Positions 16,756 to 24,889 of a DNA stretch of 64,000 nt are shown here, piece after piece. The DNA is from Zavarzinella formosa DSM 19928 (lineage in GTDB: Bacteria; Planctomycetota; Planctomycetia; Gemmatales; Gemmataceae), in NCBI RefSeq assembly GCF_000255705.1, contig NZ_JH636439.1, positions 761,670 through 825,669 on the forward strand. Reading direction: 5' to 3'. Below the pieces are notes generated by a model. It saw only the letters and a program-made list of their open reading frames with translations, was not told where the DNA came from and made no database searches. Numbering within the stretch: position 1 is the stretch's first letter; the number at the start of each line of letters is the position of its first letter. Position numbers and translations under genes: made by a program.

Positions 16756-18015
16756 TCAAAACCGCCGCAACCATTCACGCGCTTCGGCCTCGCTCGGGGT
16801 TCGCCGGAGTTCGCGGCAGATCGCGTCGTTGTTCAGGATGTTTTTGACATTGAGGCTTTGATGCCAGCTATGCCAGAAATCGGTTCGTATCTGGTATTTG
16901 CGAGTCCAGTGCAGGAAGCGGTGGCCGTCCCGCGAACCGCCGCCAACCAGCCAGCGGGTTTCGGGAAACTCAAGTGAGTTGCTCCACACGGCCGTCAGGC
17001 CGACGCTGGCCTGATCGATAAAGTCCCCGAGGTAGTTTTCCCAACTGCCGTCGTAGTTGCTCATGAAAAGCAACCGGCCGTCGGGCAGGATGACCCACCG
17101 GGCGAAATGGATGTTGGAAAGCGATCCCAGCCGGCCGTGGGTAAAGAGAGTTCGTGCCGCAATGTCGAGGATCAGAAAGACCAGTTTCAACAGCCAATGC
17201 CGGAACCAACCCGGCTTGATCGGGACCATGTGCGTCATCTGGTTTTGAGTGATGTTGGGACTGTCTTCAATCTCGCGTACATCTTTGGAGGGCACCACCG
17301 GCTTGTCTTCGATGGGCCGGTCAATCTTCTCGCGGAATCGCAAATAGGGCAACATGATGAGCAGGAGAATCCCCTGCGGGATCGCCCATAACAATCGAGG
17401 TAGGTTTTTGAACAGATTGGGCCAGAACCGTTCAGGAAATGTTTCCTCGGCCTGCAAGCCCGCCTGTTTCAATTCCCGGACCACCGCCCCGTGAATTTGC
17501 ACGGCGGTTTGCCCGGCGAAGTTCGGGCGTTCGTCGTCGAGAAACTTTTCCACATGACGTTGAATTTTGTCTTGTTCGTCGATCATGGCCCGCGTCAGAT
17601 GCGGGTAGCCGGTGTGCAACGCGCTGTAAGGACGCATCCGTTGCCGGAGGAAATCAAGTATTTGATCGTCGCTTCCCTGTTCGGGGAAATCCACGCAGTG
17701 GGCATACACGGTTGTGAACCAGAGCCGATTTTTCGCCAGGCAATCCCGAAGATAGTCCTCGGTCAAGCCATCGAAATTGCTCTCGAAGACAAGAAATTCC
17801 GGACTTGGCGGAGCTTCCGGACCCGATTGGTAGGAGGGAAGCACCACCCATCGGAGAAAATGCGTGGTCTCAAAGGTGGCCAGCATGAGGGGCGTTGAAT
17901 GCGCGGAATTCGCGGTGATTGAATGATTATTTGGATCATCCACAAACAAACGACGAAGCAACTCGCCTTGTTTTGGCTTCACCTCGGCCAGAATGGAAAT
18001 GACAGAGTGAACCAT
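16756..18015 (-). CDS. DyP-associated protein with an internal domain duplication, unknown function
   Basis: 419 residues from ATG 18015, the start that begins with a conserved-looking strand (MVHSVISILAEVKP). A longer version from ATG 18255 has a better SD (GGAG, 5 nt) but adds 80 residues of unstructured, Ser/Arg-rich sequence. Two similar units are visible. Unit A, residues 41-111, has RWVVLP, ESNFDG and CVDFPE; unit B, 299-352, has RWVILP, MSNYDG and SLEFPE. They are separated by helical and hydrophobic segments (about 206-226 and 271-290) that could bind a membrane. The unit pattern fits a ferredoxin-like fold. It lies directly upstream of a DyP peroxidase, so a joint role is likely. I do not know the function. 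Confidence 0.8.
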   Translation of the reverse strand: MVHSVISILAEVKPKQGELLRRLFVDDPNNHSITANSAHSTPLMLATFETTHFLRWVVLPSYQSGPEAPPSPEFLVFESNFDGLTEDYLRDCLAKNRLWFTTVYAHCVDFPEQGSDDQILDFLRQRMRPYSALHTGYPHLTRAMIDEQDKIQRHVEKFLDDERPNFAGQTAVQIHGAVVRELKQAGLQAEETFPERFWPNLFKNLPRLLWAIPQGILLLIMLPYLRFREKIDRPIEDKPVVPSKDVREIEDSPNITQNQMTHMVPIKPGWFRHWLLKLVFLILDIAARTLFTHGRLGSLSNIHFARWVILPDGRLLFMSNYDGSWENYLGDFIDQASVGLTAVWSNSLEFPETRWLVGGGSRDGHRFLHWTRKYQIRTDFWHSWHQSLNVKNILNNDAICRELRRTPSEAEAREWLRRF

Positions 18016-18447
18016 TTCACTGTCTCTTTTGTGAGTCGTCCGAGAATTGTCGAGTCTGACGGGACTGTTGTAGCGGGTCAATCGGCTTGAAAGTAGGCCG
18101 GTTCGAGTGATTGAGATTTTTGGTTGAGGGAGCGATTGACGGCGATCTTGGGAAACTGTCGGGGCAAATGTGGCAAAAATCTGGCGGTCATCGGTCTCGG
18201 AAAACGGCATCACATTTGCTTTGTTGAACCCTTGGCGAAGGTTCGATGCGAACATGTTGACTCCAACATTTGATGCTTCGTGGTGTGGTGATTGAAGCGA
18301 TTGTTTTCGTAGCGGAGGGTGATTTTCATTCCAATAATTTCCACTTTTCATCCACGCCGAGGCCTATTGATCTGAAATCAAGCCGGGCACTGATGTTCTC
18401 CGTCCAAGACCGCAAAAATGTATTTGAGTGATTAAGGGATATTCCAC
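18016..18447. other. Divergent upstream region of the DyP-partner gene and treZ
   Basis: 432 nt between the divergent starts. It contains the alternative N-terminal extension of the minus-strand gene (to 18255, or 18351 at most) and, at the right, the treZ leader with AAGGGA ahead of ATG 18448. It is more AT-rich than the flanking genes. No hairpin or recognisable operator was seen. Confidence 0.5.
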
Positions 18448-20310
18448 ATGGCAGAAGATTCTCCCGTTCCCCGACGTTATCCCATTGGGGCCGAGGTCAT
18501 TCCTGATCGTGGCGTTCACTTGCGTGTGTGGGCGCCGGCTCGCTCAACCGTGGAAGCGGTTTTCGAGGGTGGGACGACGATTCCGCTGAATCCGGAGGCC
18601 GGGGGATATTATTCCGGTTGGTGCGAGGGGGTTACCGCCGACTCGCTTTATCGTTTCCGGTTGGATGGCGGGCCGATCCTGTTTCCCGACCCGGCCTCTC
18701 GATGTCAACCGGATGGCCCGCATGGGCCAAGCCAGGTTGTCGGACCGTCATCCTTTCGATGGGATGATTCCGACTGGACGGGGCTGACCGAAACAGGCCA
18801 GGTTCTTTATGAACTGCACTTGGGCACTTTCACCCCCGGCGGGACATGGAAATCGGCGGCCGAGCGGTTGCCGGAACTGGCCGATTTGGGCATCACGGCC
18901 GTGGAAGTCATGCCGGTCGCTGATTTTCCCGGCGCCTTCGGTTGGGGCTATGACGGGGTCAGCTTGTTCGCACCCGCCCATCAATATGGTCCGCCCGATG
19001 ACATGCGAATGTTCATCAACACCGCCCACAAGCTCGGCCTCGGCGTCATCCTTGACGTGGTGTACAACCACTTCGGACCCGATGGGAATTACATCCGCGA
19101 GTTTGCCCCTGCTTTTCTCAGTGACCGCCATATGACCGAGTGGGGCGATCCGTTTAATTTCGACGGCCCCCAAAGCGGACCGGTGCGGGAATTCTTCATC
19201 GCCAACGCGGCCTATTGGATTCGTGAATTTCACCTCGACGGTCTTCGGCTCGACGCGACCCAAGCCATCATCGACGATTCTCCGGTCCACATTCTGACGG
19301 AAATCGGCCGGGCCGTGCGGGAGGCGGCGGGAACTCGCTCCGTGTTCATCATGGCTGAAAACGAACCACAGGAAGCCGATTTGGTTCGGCCGATTGAGAA
19401 GGGGGGCAGCGGGCTTGATGCCCTCTGGAATGACGATTTGCACCATGCCATCCGTGTTGCCCTGACCGGCAAAAACGAGGGGTATTACACCGATTATCTC
19501 GGCACCCCGCAGGAACTCATTAGCGCAACGAAATGGGGCTTTCTCTATCAGGGCCAGCAATTTAGCTACAGTCGTCAACGGCGGGGCCGGCCGGCGTTTG
19601 ATATTCCCCGGCACAAGTTTGTCACCTTTATCGAGAATCATGATCAGGTGTCGAATTCCGGCCGGGGATTGCGGGTTCATCAACTCACCAGCCCGTCTCG
19701 TTACCGGGCAATGACGGCATTCTTCCTCCTCGGACCGGGAACACCGATGCTCTTCCAAGGGCAGGAATACGGCAGCACCAAGCCCTTCCTTTATTTCGCG
19801 GATCATCATCCGGACCTGGCCGCCTTGGTGATGCGCGGCCGCCGGGAATCCATGCGGCGATTCCGAAGCCAGGCCACCCCGGATGGTCAACGGTTGTTTA
19901 GCGACCCGGCCGCCCCGGAGACATTCAATGTCTGCAAACTTGATCCGGCCGAACGGGCCAACCGGGGAGAGTGGATTGCCTTGCACAAGGATTTGTTGAC
20001 TTTGCGCAAAAACGATCCTGCCTTCCGAACACCCACTCTGGATGGAGCGGTGTTGGGAATGTCCGCCTTCGTGATTCGTTATTTTGTGCCCGAAGGAGAA
20101 GACCGCCTGTTGGTGGTGAATCTCGGCAGGGACTTGCATTTGGAACCGGCCCCGGAACCGTTGCTCGCGCCACCGGTGCAGGGAACCCACTGGCATCCCA
20201 TCTGGTCAAGCGAAGAGGCGAGGTACGGCGGCCACGGCACCGCGCCGCTCGACACCGAAGAAAGCTGGCGGATTCCCGGCGAGGCGGCCGTGCTGCTGGG
20301 CGCCAAATGA
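18448..20310 (+). CDS. treZ: Malto-oligosyltrehalose trehalohydrolase
   Basis: A 620-residue GH13 enzyme that hydrolyses the bond between trehalose and the glucan in maltooligosyl-trehalose, releasing trehalose. It has an N-terminal beta-sandwich (about 1-100, VHLRVWAPARSTVEAVF), then the GH13 barrel. Region I is DVVYNHFGP (about 203-211); region II is DGLRLDATQAI with nucleophile D269; region III is IMAENE with acid/base E304; region IV is IENHDQ with H398-D399. The YELHLGTFTPGGTW and GWGYDGVSLFAPAHQYG motifs are those of TreZ rather than glycogen branching enzyme. Its last codons overlap the start of the trehalase gene (ATGA). No treY (maltooligosyl-trehalose synthase) is in the window. Confidence 0.93.
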   Translation: MAEDSPVPRRYPIGAEVIPDRGVHLRVWAPARSTVEAVFEGGTTIPLNPEAGGYYSGWCEGVTADSLYRFRLDGGPILFPDPASRCQPDGPHGPSQVVGPSSFRWDDSDWTGLTETGQVLYELHLGTFTPGGTWKSAAERLPELADLGITAVEVMPVADFPGAFGWGYDGVSLFAPAHQYGPPDDMRMFINTAHKLGLGVILDVVYNHFGPDGNYIREFAPAFLSDRHMTEWGDPFNFDGPQSGPVREFFIANAAYWIREFHLDGLRLDATQAIIDDSPVHILTEIGRAVREAAGTRSVFIMAENEPQEADLVRPIEKGGSGLDALWNDDLHHAIRVALTGKNEGYYTDYLGTPQELISATKWGFLYQGQQFSYSRQRRGRPAFDIPRHKFVTFIENHDQVSNSGRGLRVHQLTSPSRYRAMTAFFLLGPGTPMLFQGQEYGSTKPFLYFADHHPDLAALVMRGRRESMRRFRSQATPDGQRLFSDPAAPETFNVCKLDPAERANRGEWIALHKDLLTLRKNDPAFRTPTLDGAVLGMSAFVIRYFVPEGEDRLLVVNLGRDLHLEPAPEPLLAPPVQGTHWHPIWSSEEARYGGHGTAPLDTEESWRIPGEAAVLLGAK

Positions 20311-21542
20311 GCAACGACATATCCTCTCCCCGAACCACCCCGAACATATCAACATACATTGATTCGTTCTGGGAGCGGCTGATCCGTCATCAACCGACCG
20401 ACACGGGAACCCTGATCGGTGTGCCGAGGGCTTATCTGGTGCCTAGCGCCGACGCCCATCGGCCGCTTTTTCAGGAACTGTATTACTGGGATAGTTTCTT
20501 CATGGCCCTCGGCCTTGTCGGCACCTCTCGCGAGTGGCTGATTCTCGACATTGTTGAGAACATGGCCCATCTGATCGAGCGGTTCGGCTTCATCCCCAAT
20601 GGAACGAGGTATTACTTTACCTCCCGTAGCCAGCCGCCATTTTTCACCCGGATGGTTGATCTCGCCTTGACCGTCCTGAAGGCAAGGAGCGACCCGGGCA
20701 CGACGGAGTTTCTGAAGCGGATGACAAATCTCGCCGTGCGGGAACATGAGGGTTGCTGGCTGGGGGAAAAGCATCCGCACGAGCGGCGCAAGTATCGGGG
20801 GTTGTCGCGCTATCACGACATCAACTACAGCCATTTTCTGGCATCATGTGAAAGCGGTTGGGATCATTCGCCCAGATGCGACGGAGCCAACCCACTGGCG
20901 GAGGCCGGGCGCTGGCTCGACTTCCTGCCCGTGTGTCTCAACAGCATTTTGCATGTGCGCGAAACAGACCTGGCCGCCTGGCATGCGGAATTAGGAAATT
21001 CTTCCGGAGCTGAGTTTTGGAAAGGGTCTGCGGAAGAACGGGCGAATGTGATGTCCGAGCTTTTCTGGAGTCCGGAGGAGGAATTCTTCCTCGATTTTGA
21101 CTGGAAGGCCGAGCGACGCGACCCGTTGCCAAGCCTCGCCGGTTTCTACCCCCTCTGGGCCGGTTGGGCCACGAAGGATCAGGCGGCGAAGATCGTCGGC
21201 CGTTGGTTACCGAAGTTTCTGCAACCCGGTGGCATGGTGACCACCTTGGAGCCATGCGCCAGCCGTCAGTGGGCTTTCCCCAATGGCTGGGCGCCGTTGC
21301 AATGGATTGTCGCCGCTGGGCTGGACCGATTTGGTTATGCGAAGGAGGCCAACGAGATTCGTCGACGCTGGTGCGAGACATGCCGTCGGGAATTTGCCCT
21401 GCGAGGCACGCTTTCAGAAAAGTACAACGTGGTCGAACCGGAGGATCATGCCGAGGAAGGGCTATACGGCATGGTCGAGGGCTTCGGCTGGACCAATGCC
21501 GTTTATGTGGATTTCATGCGAAAACTGGATGGCGGCGGTTGA
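20307..21542 (+). CDS. Cytoplasmic trehalase (GH37)
   Basis: 411 residues, starting at an ATG that overlaps the treZ stop by 4 nt (ATGA), a sign of translational coupling. GH37 motifs: FQELYYWDSFF (55-65), NGTRYYFTSRSQPPFF (98-113), the catalytic acid D186 in ESGWDHSPR, QWAFPNGWAPLQ (321-332), the base candidate E371 in SEKYNV, and GFGWTNAVY (392-400). It splits trehalose into two glucose molecules. It lacks a signal peptide, so it acts in the cytoplasm, and is shorter than the about 550 residues of enteric GH37 enzymes, although the catalytic blocks are all present. A frame open upstream to 19971 lies entirely over treZ and is not used. Confidence 0.92.
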   Translation: MSNDISSPRTTPNISTYIDSFWERLIRHQPTDTGTLIGVPRAYLVPSADAHRPLFQELYYWDSFFMALGLVGTSREWLILDIVENMAHLIERFGFIPNGTRYYFTSRSQPPFFTRMVDLALTVLKARSDPGTTEFLKRMTNLAVREHEGCWLGEKHPHERRKYRGLSRYHDINYSHFLASCESGWDHSPRCDGANPLAEAGRWLDFLPVCLNSILHVRETDLAAWHAELGNSSGAEFWKGSAEERANVMSELFWSPEEEFFLDFDWKAERRDPLPSLAGFYPLWAGWATKDQAAKIVGRWLPKFLQPGGMVTTLEPCASRQWAFPNGWAPLQWIVAAGLDRFGYAKEANEIRRRWCETCRREFALRGTLSEKYNVVEPEDHAEEGLYGMVEGFGWTNAVYVDFMRKLDGGG

Positions 21543-21552
21543 ATACCACACT

Positions 21553-21798
21553 TCAAACAGCGGCGGGAGCGTGCATCACTTCGCGGATATCCGAAACCAA
21601 GTCTTCCACCGGTCTCAAACAATCGTCATACATGCCCGGAATCTGTTCTCCATCGACCAAGATGGTGAACTCATCCAACGACCCGTCGATCCGCACCACC
21701 AACACATGTCGATCTTTTTTGAAGGCGGTAAACAATCGCTCAACATGTTCGTTAATGGTTGGGCAAACGGGGCACCGCCGGATGATGACGTAAGTCAT
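21553..21798 (-). CDS. Small thioredoxin-like CPVC protein
   Basis: 81 residues from ATG 21798, chosen because GGGAG sits 6 nt upstream; the frame extends 32 codons further without such a signal. It starts MTYVIIRRCPVCPTINEHV: one strand, then a CxxC at residues 9-12 and a helix, as in thioredoxin/glutaredoxin folds. The rest (FKKDRHVLVVRIDGS, FTILVDGEQIPGMYDDCLRP) would supply the remaining strands. Possible disulfide or metal handling. The exact family is not recognised. It converges on the trehalase gene with 10 nt between. Confidence 0.65.
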   Translation of the reverse strand: MTYVIIRRCPVCPTINEHVERLFTAFKKDRHVLVVRIDGSLDEFTILVDGEQIPGMYDDCLRPVEDLVSDIREVMHAPAAV

Positions 21799-22132
21799 TT
21801 GACACTCCCTGAATTGGGTTCCCGACGCAGAATCGCCGGGAAGAATGGAATGATCTTTTGCAAGGCCCGCGCCAAACCGTGAGAAATCACTCACATTTCA
21901 TCTTTGGCAGGTAAAAACAGGCGATTCCACTCAAAATTGTTCGGAATCGCCTGAAGACTTGAGCCCCGTCTGCTTACTGTGCAATTTTGACTGGTCAATT
22001 CCAACACACATACTCTGGTGAAATTGCACATCTTGGAGAAATGCCCATGAATTCACGGGTGTTCAACTTCCGGTATGGAAAATGCTGAGATCCAGCCATC
22101 AAACATGAAATGATTTAAAATTGGGATGCGAT
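21799..22132. other. Noncoding interval with two inverted repeats
   Basis: 334 nt between divergent small genes. CAGGCGATTCC (21918-21928) pairs with GGAATCGCCTG (21943-21953) around a 14-nt loop. GTGCAATTT (21979-21987) pairs with AAATTGCAC (22021-22029) with a 33-nt spacer. A 13-codon frame (MNSRVFNFRYGKC, from 22050) with a GGAG ahead of it is too short to call. The remainder is AT-rich and may hold both promoters. Confidence 0.45.
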
Positions 22133-22318
22133 ATGAAATCCGAACTCTCCCCGCCCCAAGCCAATGATGCTTTCGAGGGCAAGAACAAGAAGGCCGCCGA
22201 CACATCGGTTCACGTGCGGGAAATCCTCTTGGAACTGGCCTATCGGCTGCACGCCACCAAAGTGGTGCGACGACCGCCGCAATCCGGTGACACCAATCCG
22301 ATGATTCCCCGGCGTTGA
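22133..22318 (+). CDS. Small hypothetical protein (61 aa)
   Basis: MKSELSPPQANDAFEGKNKK... with one amphipathic helix (SVHVREILLELAYRLHATKVV) and a basic end (PMIPRR). GGGA lies 7 nt before the ATG. It ends 15 nt before the stop of the convergent response-regulator gene. No family recognised. The coding call rests on the SD, the regular helix and the tidy fit between neighbours. Confidence 0.45.
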   Translation: MKSELSPPQANDAFEGKNKKAADTSVHVREILLELAYRLHATKVVRRPPQSGDTNPMIPRR

Positions 22319-22333
22319 TCGACCCGGCCACCC

Positions 22334-22741
22334 TCAGACGACCGTGTTTCTGGCGATATTGACCAATTCCTCGGGGTCGGCCGGTTTGACCAAATATTGG
22401 GAGAAACCGGCGGCCTCTGTCCGCAGCACATATCCCAAACTGCTCATGGCGGTGAGCGCGATGAGCGTCATTGGCCGTGTGCCGGCCTGTTCTCGCAGGT
22501 GAACGGCCAGTTCATCTCCTTCCATTCCCGGCATATTCAAATCAAGGAAACAAAGGTCCGGTTGGAAGTCTTTGGCCAGTCGCACAGCAGAGTGGCCGTC
22601 GTAGCAGGGCCGGGCGTCGAAGCCATAGGCTTTGAACAGGCTGACGCTGGTGTCTGCGATGTCTTGATTGTCGTCCACGCACAAAATGCGGCAAGGACGC
22701 CGGTCGGCGGCGGGAGAGACGGCCGATTCCGCGTTGCTCAC
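22334..22741 (-). CDS. Single-domain response regulator (CheY-like receiver)
   Basis: 135 residues: a 17-residue flexible lead and one receiver domain with no output domain. The acidic pocket D23-D24 (ILCVDDNQ), the phosphoacceptor D67 (CFLDLNMPGMEG), T97 (IALTAM) and K119 (YLVKPADPEELV) are all present. It should be phosphorylated by a histidine kinase that is not in this window and signal by protein contact. Monocistronic here; the 289-nt region between it and the next gene on the same strand is noncoding and holds its promoter. Confidence 0.92.
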   Translation of the reverse strand: MSNAESAVSPAADRRPCRILCVDDNQDIADTSVSLFKAYGFDARPCYDGHSAVRLAKDFQPDLCFLDLNMPGMEGDELAVHLREQAGTRPMTLIALTAMSSLGYVLRTEAAGFSQYLVKPADPEELVNIARNTVV

Positions 22742-23030
22742 AGAGGATCTCCGAAAAACGATTCACTTCTCAAATGTATAGGCAAAGAAGGAATCTGGGC
22801 GGGGAACAAGTTCCCGGGAGCAGGCACGGAGGGGAAATGCCAGCCGAATGGTGAGGTTATCCGAAAAACTCCACATTATTATAGACGCATCTGACGCCGC
22901 GACTGTTCGGTTTCGAGGATTGGAAATACCCTCTTTCCAATCGCCGGGGCTTGGAACATTTGAGCTCAAAAGAAGTTACCATCCTCATGAGCAGAGTGAG
23001 GACGGTTTCCAAACGTGGTTCTCGCCAACA

Positions 23031-24695
23031 TCACTTCTGCAAAACTACCGGGGCGATCACCCGCGAGGCGTTCTTCTTGTCAAAGTAAACTGTGTTCTTT
23101 GCCACCACCGTCTTCGCGGGTGGTTCGATGGTCAGGGGCTCGCCGGTGTTGGGGTTTGTCTCATAGAACTGCGCCCCGGTGCTGGCGACGGTGATACGGA
23201 TGCGGTGACCCTTGTTGAAGACCTGGCTGATCCAGCCGACATCGAACGCCACCTTGTAAATCTTACCTTCCTCCATCATCACTTCCTTCTCGTAGCCATC
23301 CCGGTATCTGGCCCGGCGAATGTAATCGGCCAGAAGCATCGACCGGCCGTCCGGATAGACATCACACACGCGGACAATGAAATCTGTGTCTTTGGCCGTC
23401 GAGGAAACCCACAACTCGGTCTGGATCTTGCCGGTCCATTCGACGGGGGCGGTCAGCACATCCGTGGTGAATGTTTTCACTTCGGCTTGCTTCTCAAAGT
23501 CGCGAGCATCCTTGGCGCCAGGGAAGGGAGGACCGGGGATTTTTGCGGGGTTCACTGGGTCGGCGAAAAACGTCGTGGAGGCCGATTCTTCTGTCGGGGC
23601 GGTTGTGTTCAGCTTTCCTTCCGGGTGCAAATAGTACGAGGTTTTTTTCGCGGCAATCGGCCAGTCCCTGGCGGTGCGCCATTCGTTGCCGGGAGTCTCT
23701 TTTTCGCCGATAGCCCCCATCGCGTAATAACGCACGGTCGGTTCACGCTCCACGCCGTTGTCGATGCCTTTCAAGTAATGGTCGAACCAGCGGATGGCAT
23801 GTTCATCCAGCGGGAATTTGGCATTCTCCGGGAAGATCATTTCATTGGATTTGTTGGTGTCTTTGAAGCGTCCGTGCAGCCACGGGCCGATCAGCAGTTG
23901 CTGTGTTCCTTGCGATTTCGGCCCCCCTTTGTGCTGTCGGCCAATGTAACTGTCCACGGAGCCGACACACATGAAATCGAACCAACTGCCGACCGTGAAA
24001 CAGGGGACGTTCATTTTGTCAAAGTGGTTGGAGCAATCCTCGGCCGCCCAATAGTCGTCGTAGGTCGGATGGGCGAACCATTCTTGCATGAGCTTCTGGT
24101 TATCCAACGGATCACGACAGACCGCCCCCATCCCCTTGAAGCGGATCGGCCGGGTGGCGCCGCCGATCCGGTAGCCTTCGTGATAAAGACTCAGGCCGGT
24201 GTCGATCATGTATTGGCAAACCAGGTGCGGCGGTTGCGTGATTGCCAAAAAGTTTTGGGCGAAACCCGCCTGCGAGCTTCCCAGCGTGCCGACTTTCCCG
24301 GTGGACCATTCCTGTTTCGCCAGCCATTCGACCGTGTCGTAACCGTCTTTCAATTCGCCCCAGCCAAGCGCCCGGTAACCAACCCATGTTCCCTCGGACT
24401 GGTAGGCCCCCCGGAAATTCTCCACGCACACGACATACCCTGGCACGGCCAACTTGGCGAAGGATTTGCGCGTCTCCGCTCCGCGAAGGTCGGCGTATCG
24501 TTGTTCGTAGATCACCGGCCACGGGCCTTTGCCCTCGGGAAAATAGAGATAGGCCGATAACTTTTTGCCGTCCCGCATGGGAATCATCACATGCTTCTCG
24601 GTGACTTTCCCCAGATCAACCGGCGGCGGATCGGCCGCGATGATCGCCGGAAGGGAACAGAAAATCATCGCCATCGTGAGCAGCAGTTTCGTCAT
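23031..24695 (-). CDS. Secreted CocE/NonD-family hydrolase (X-Pro dipeptidyl-peptidase-like)
   Basis: 554 residues from ATG 24695, which has AGGA 7 nt upstream and opens a clear signal peptide (MTKLLLTMAMIFCSLPAIIAADP); a frame extending 24 codons further upstream has no such support. An alpha/beta-hydrolase domain follows with PMRDGKKLSAYLYFPEGKGPWPV, then FRGAYQSEG and WSTGKVGTLGSSQAG with nucleophile S141. LIGPWLHG supplies the usual His block. The C-terminal jelly-roll domain (about 400-554) is the PF08530 type seen in cocaine esterase and X-Pro peptidases. The substrate (ester, amide or peptide) cannot be read from sequence. Exported to the periplasm. Confidence 0.88.
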   Translation of the reverse strand: MTKLLLTMAMIFCSLPAIIAADPPPVDLGKVTEKHVMIPMRDGKKLSAYLYFPEGKGPWPVIYEQRYADLRGAETRKSFAKLAVPGYVVCVENFRGAYQSEGTWVGYRALGWGELKDGYDTVEWLAKQEWSTGKVGTLGSSQAGFAQNFLAITQPPHLVCQYMIDTGLSLYHEGYRIGGATRPIRFKGMGAVCRDPLDNQKLMQEWFAHPTYDDYWAAEDCSNHFDKMNVPCFTVGSWFDFMCVGSVDSYIGRQHKGGPKSQGTQQLLIGPWLHGRFKDTNKSNEMIFPENAKFPLDEHAIRWFDHYLKGIDNGVEREPTVRYYAMGAIGEKETPGNEWRTARDWPIAAKKTSYYLHPEGKLNTTAPTEESASTTFFADPVNPAKIPGPPFPGAKDARDFEKQAEVKTFTTDVLTAPVEWTGKIQTELWVSSTAKDTDFIVRVCDVYPDGRSMLLADYIRRARYRDGYEKEVMMEEGKIYKVAFDVGWISQVFNKGHRIRITVASTGAQFYETNPNTGEPLTIEPPAKTVVAKNTVYFDKKNASRVIAPVVLQK

Positions 24696-24889
24696 CGGCG
24701 CTTCCTGACAAAAGACACGTTGGACCATCACGGCGATGATTGTGCCCGACGTGTCGGCGGGATGCAAGGATGAAGAAGATCAGAAAGTTTCCGGCTCGAA
24801 CTGGAAAATGGAAAGGGAATCGAGGATAATCTCATCCTCTCCCCGTTGGCTCCCGCCCCGATCCCACCCGCCCACATTCGAGTCCGCGA

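Noticed and set aside
22848-24560. A 570-codon plus-strand frame opposite the CocE-like gene
   Set aside because: The minus strand has GSSQAG, the LIGPWLHG block and a signal peptide; the plus-strand product has none.
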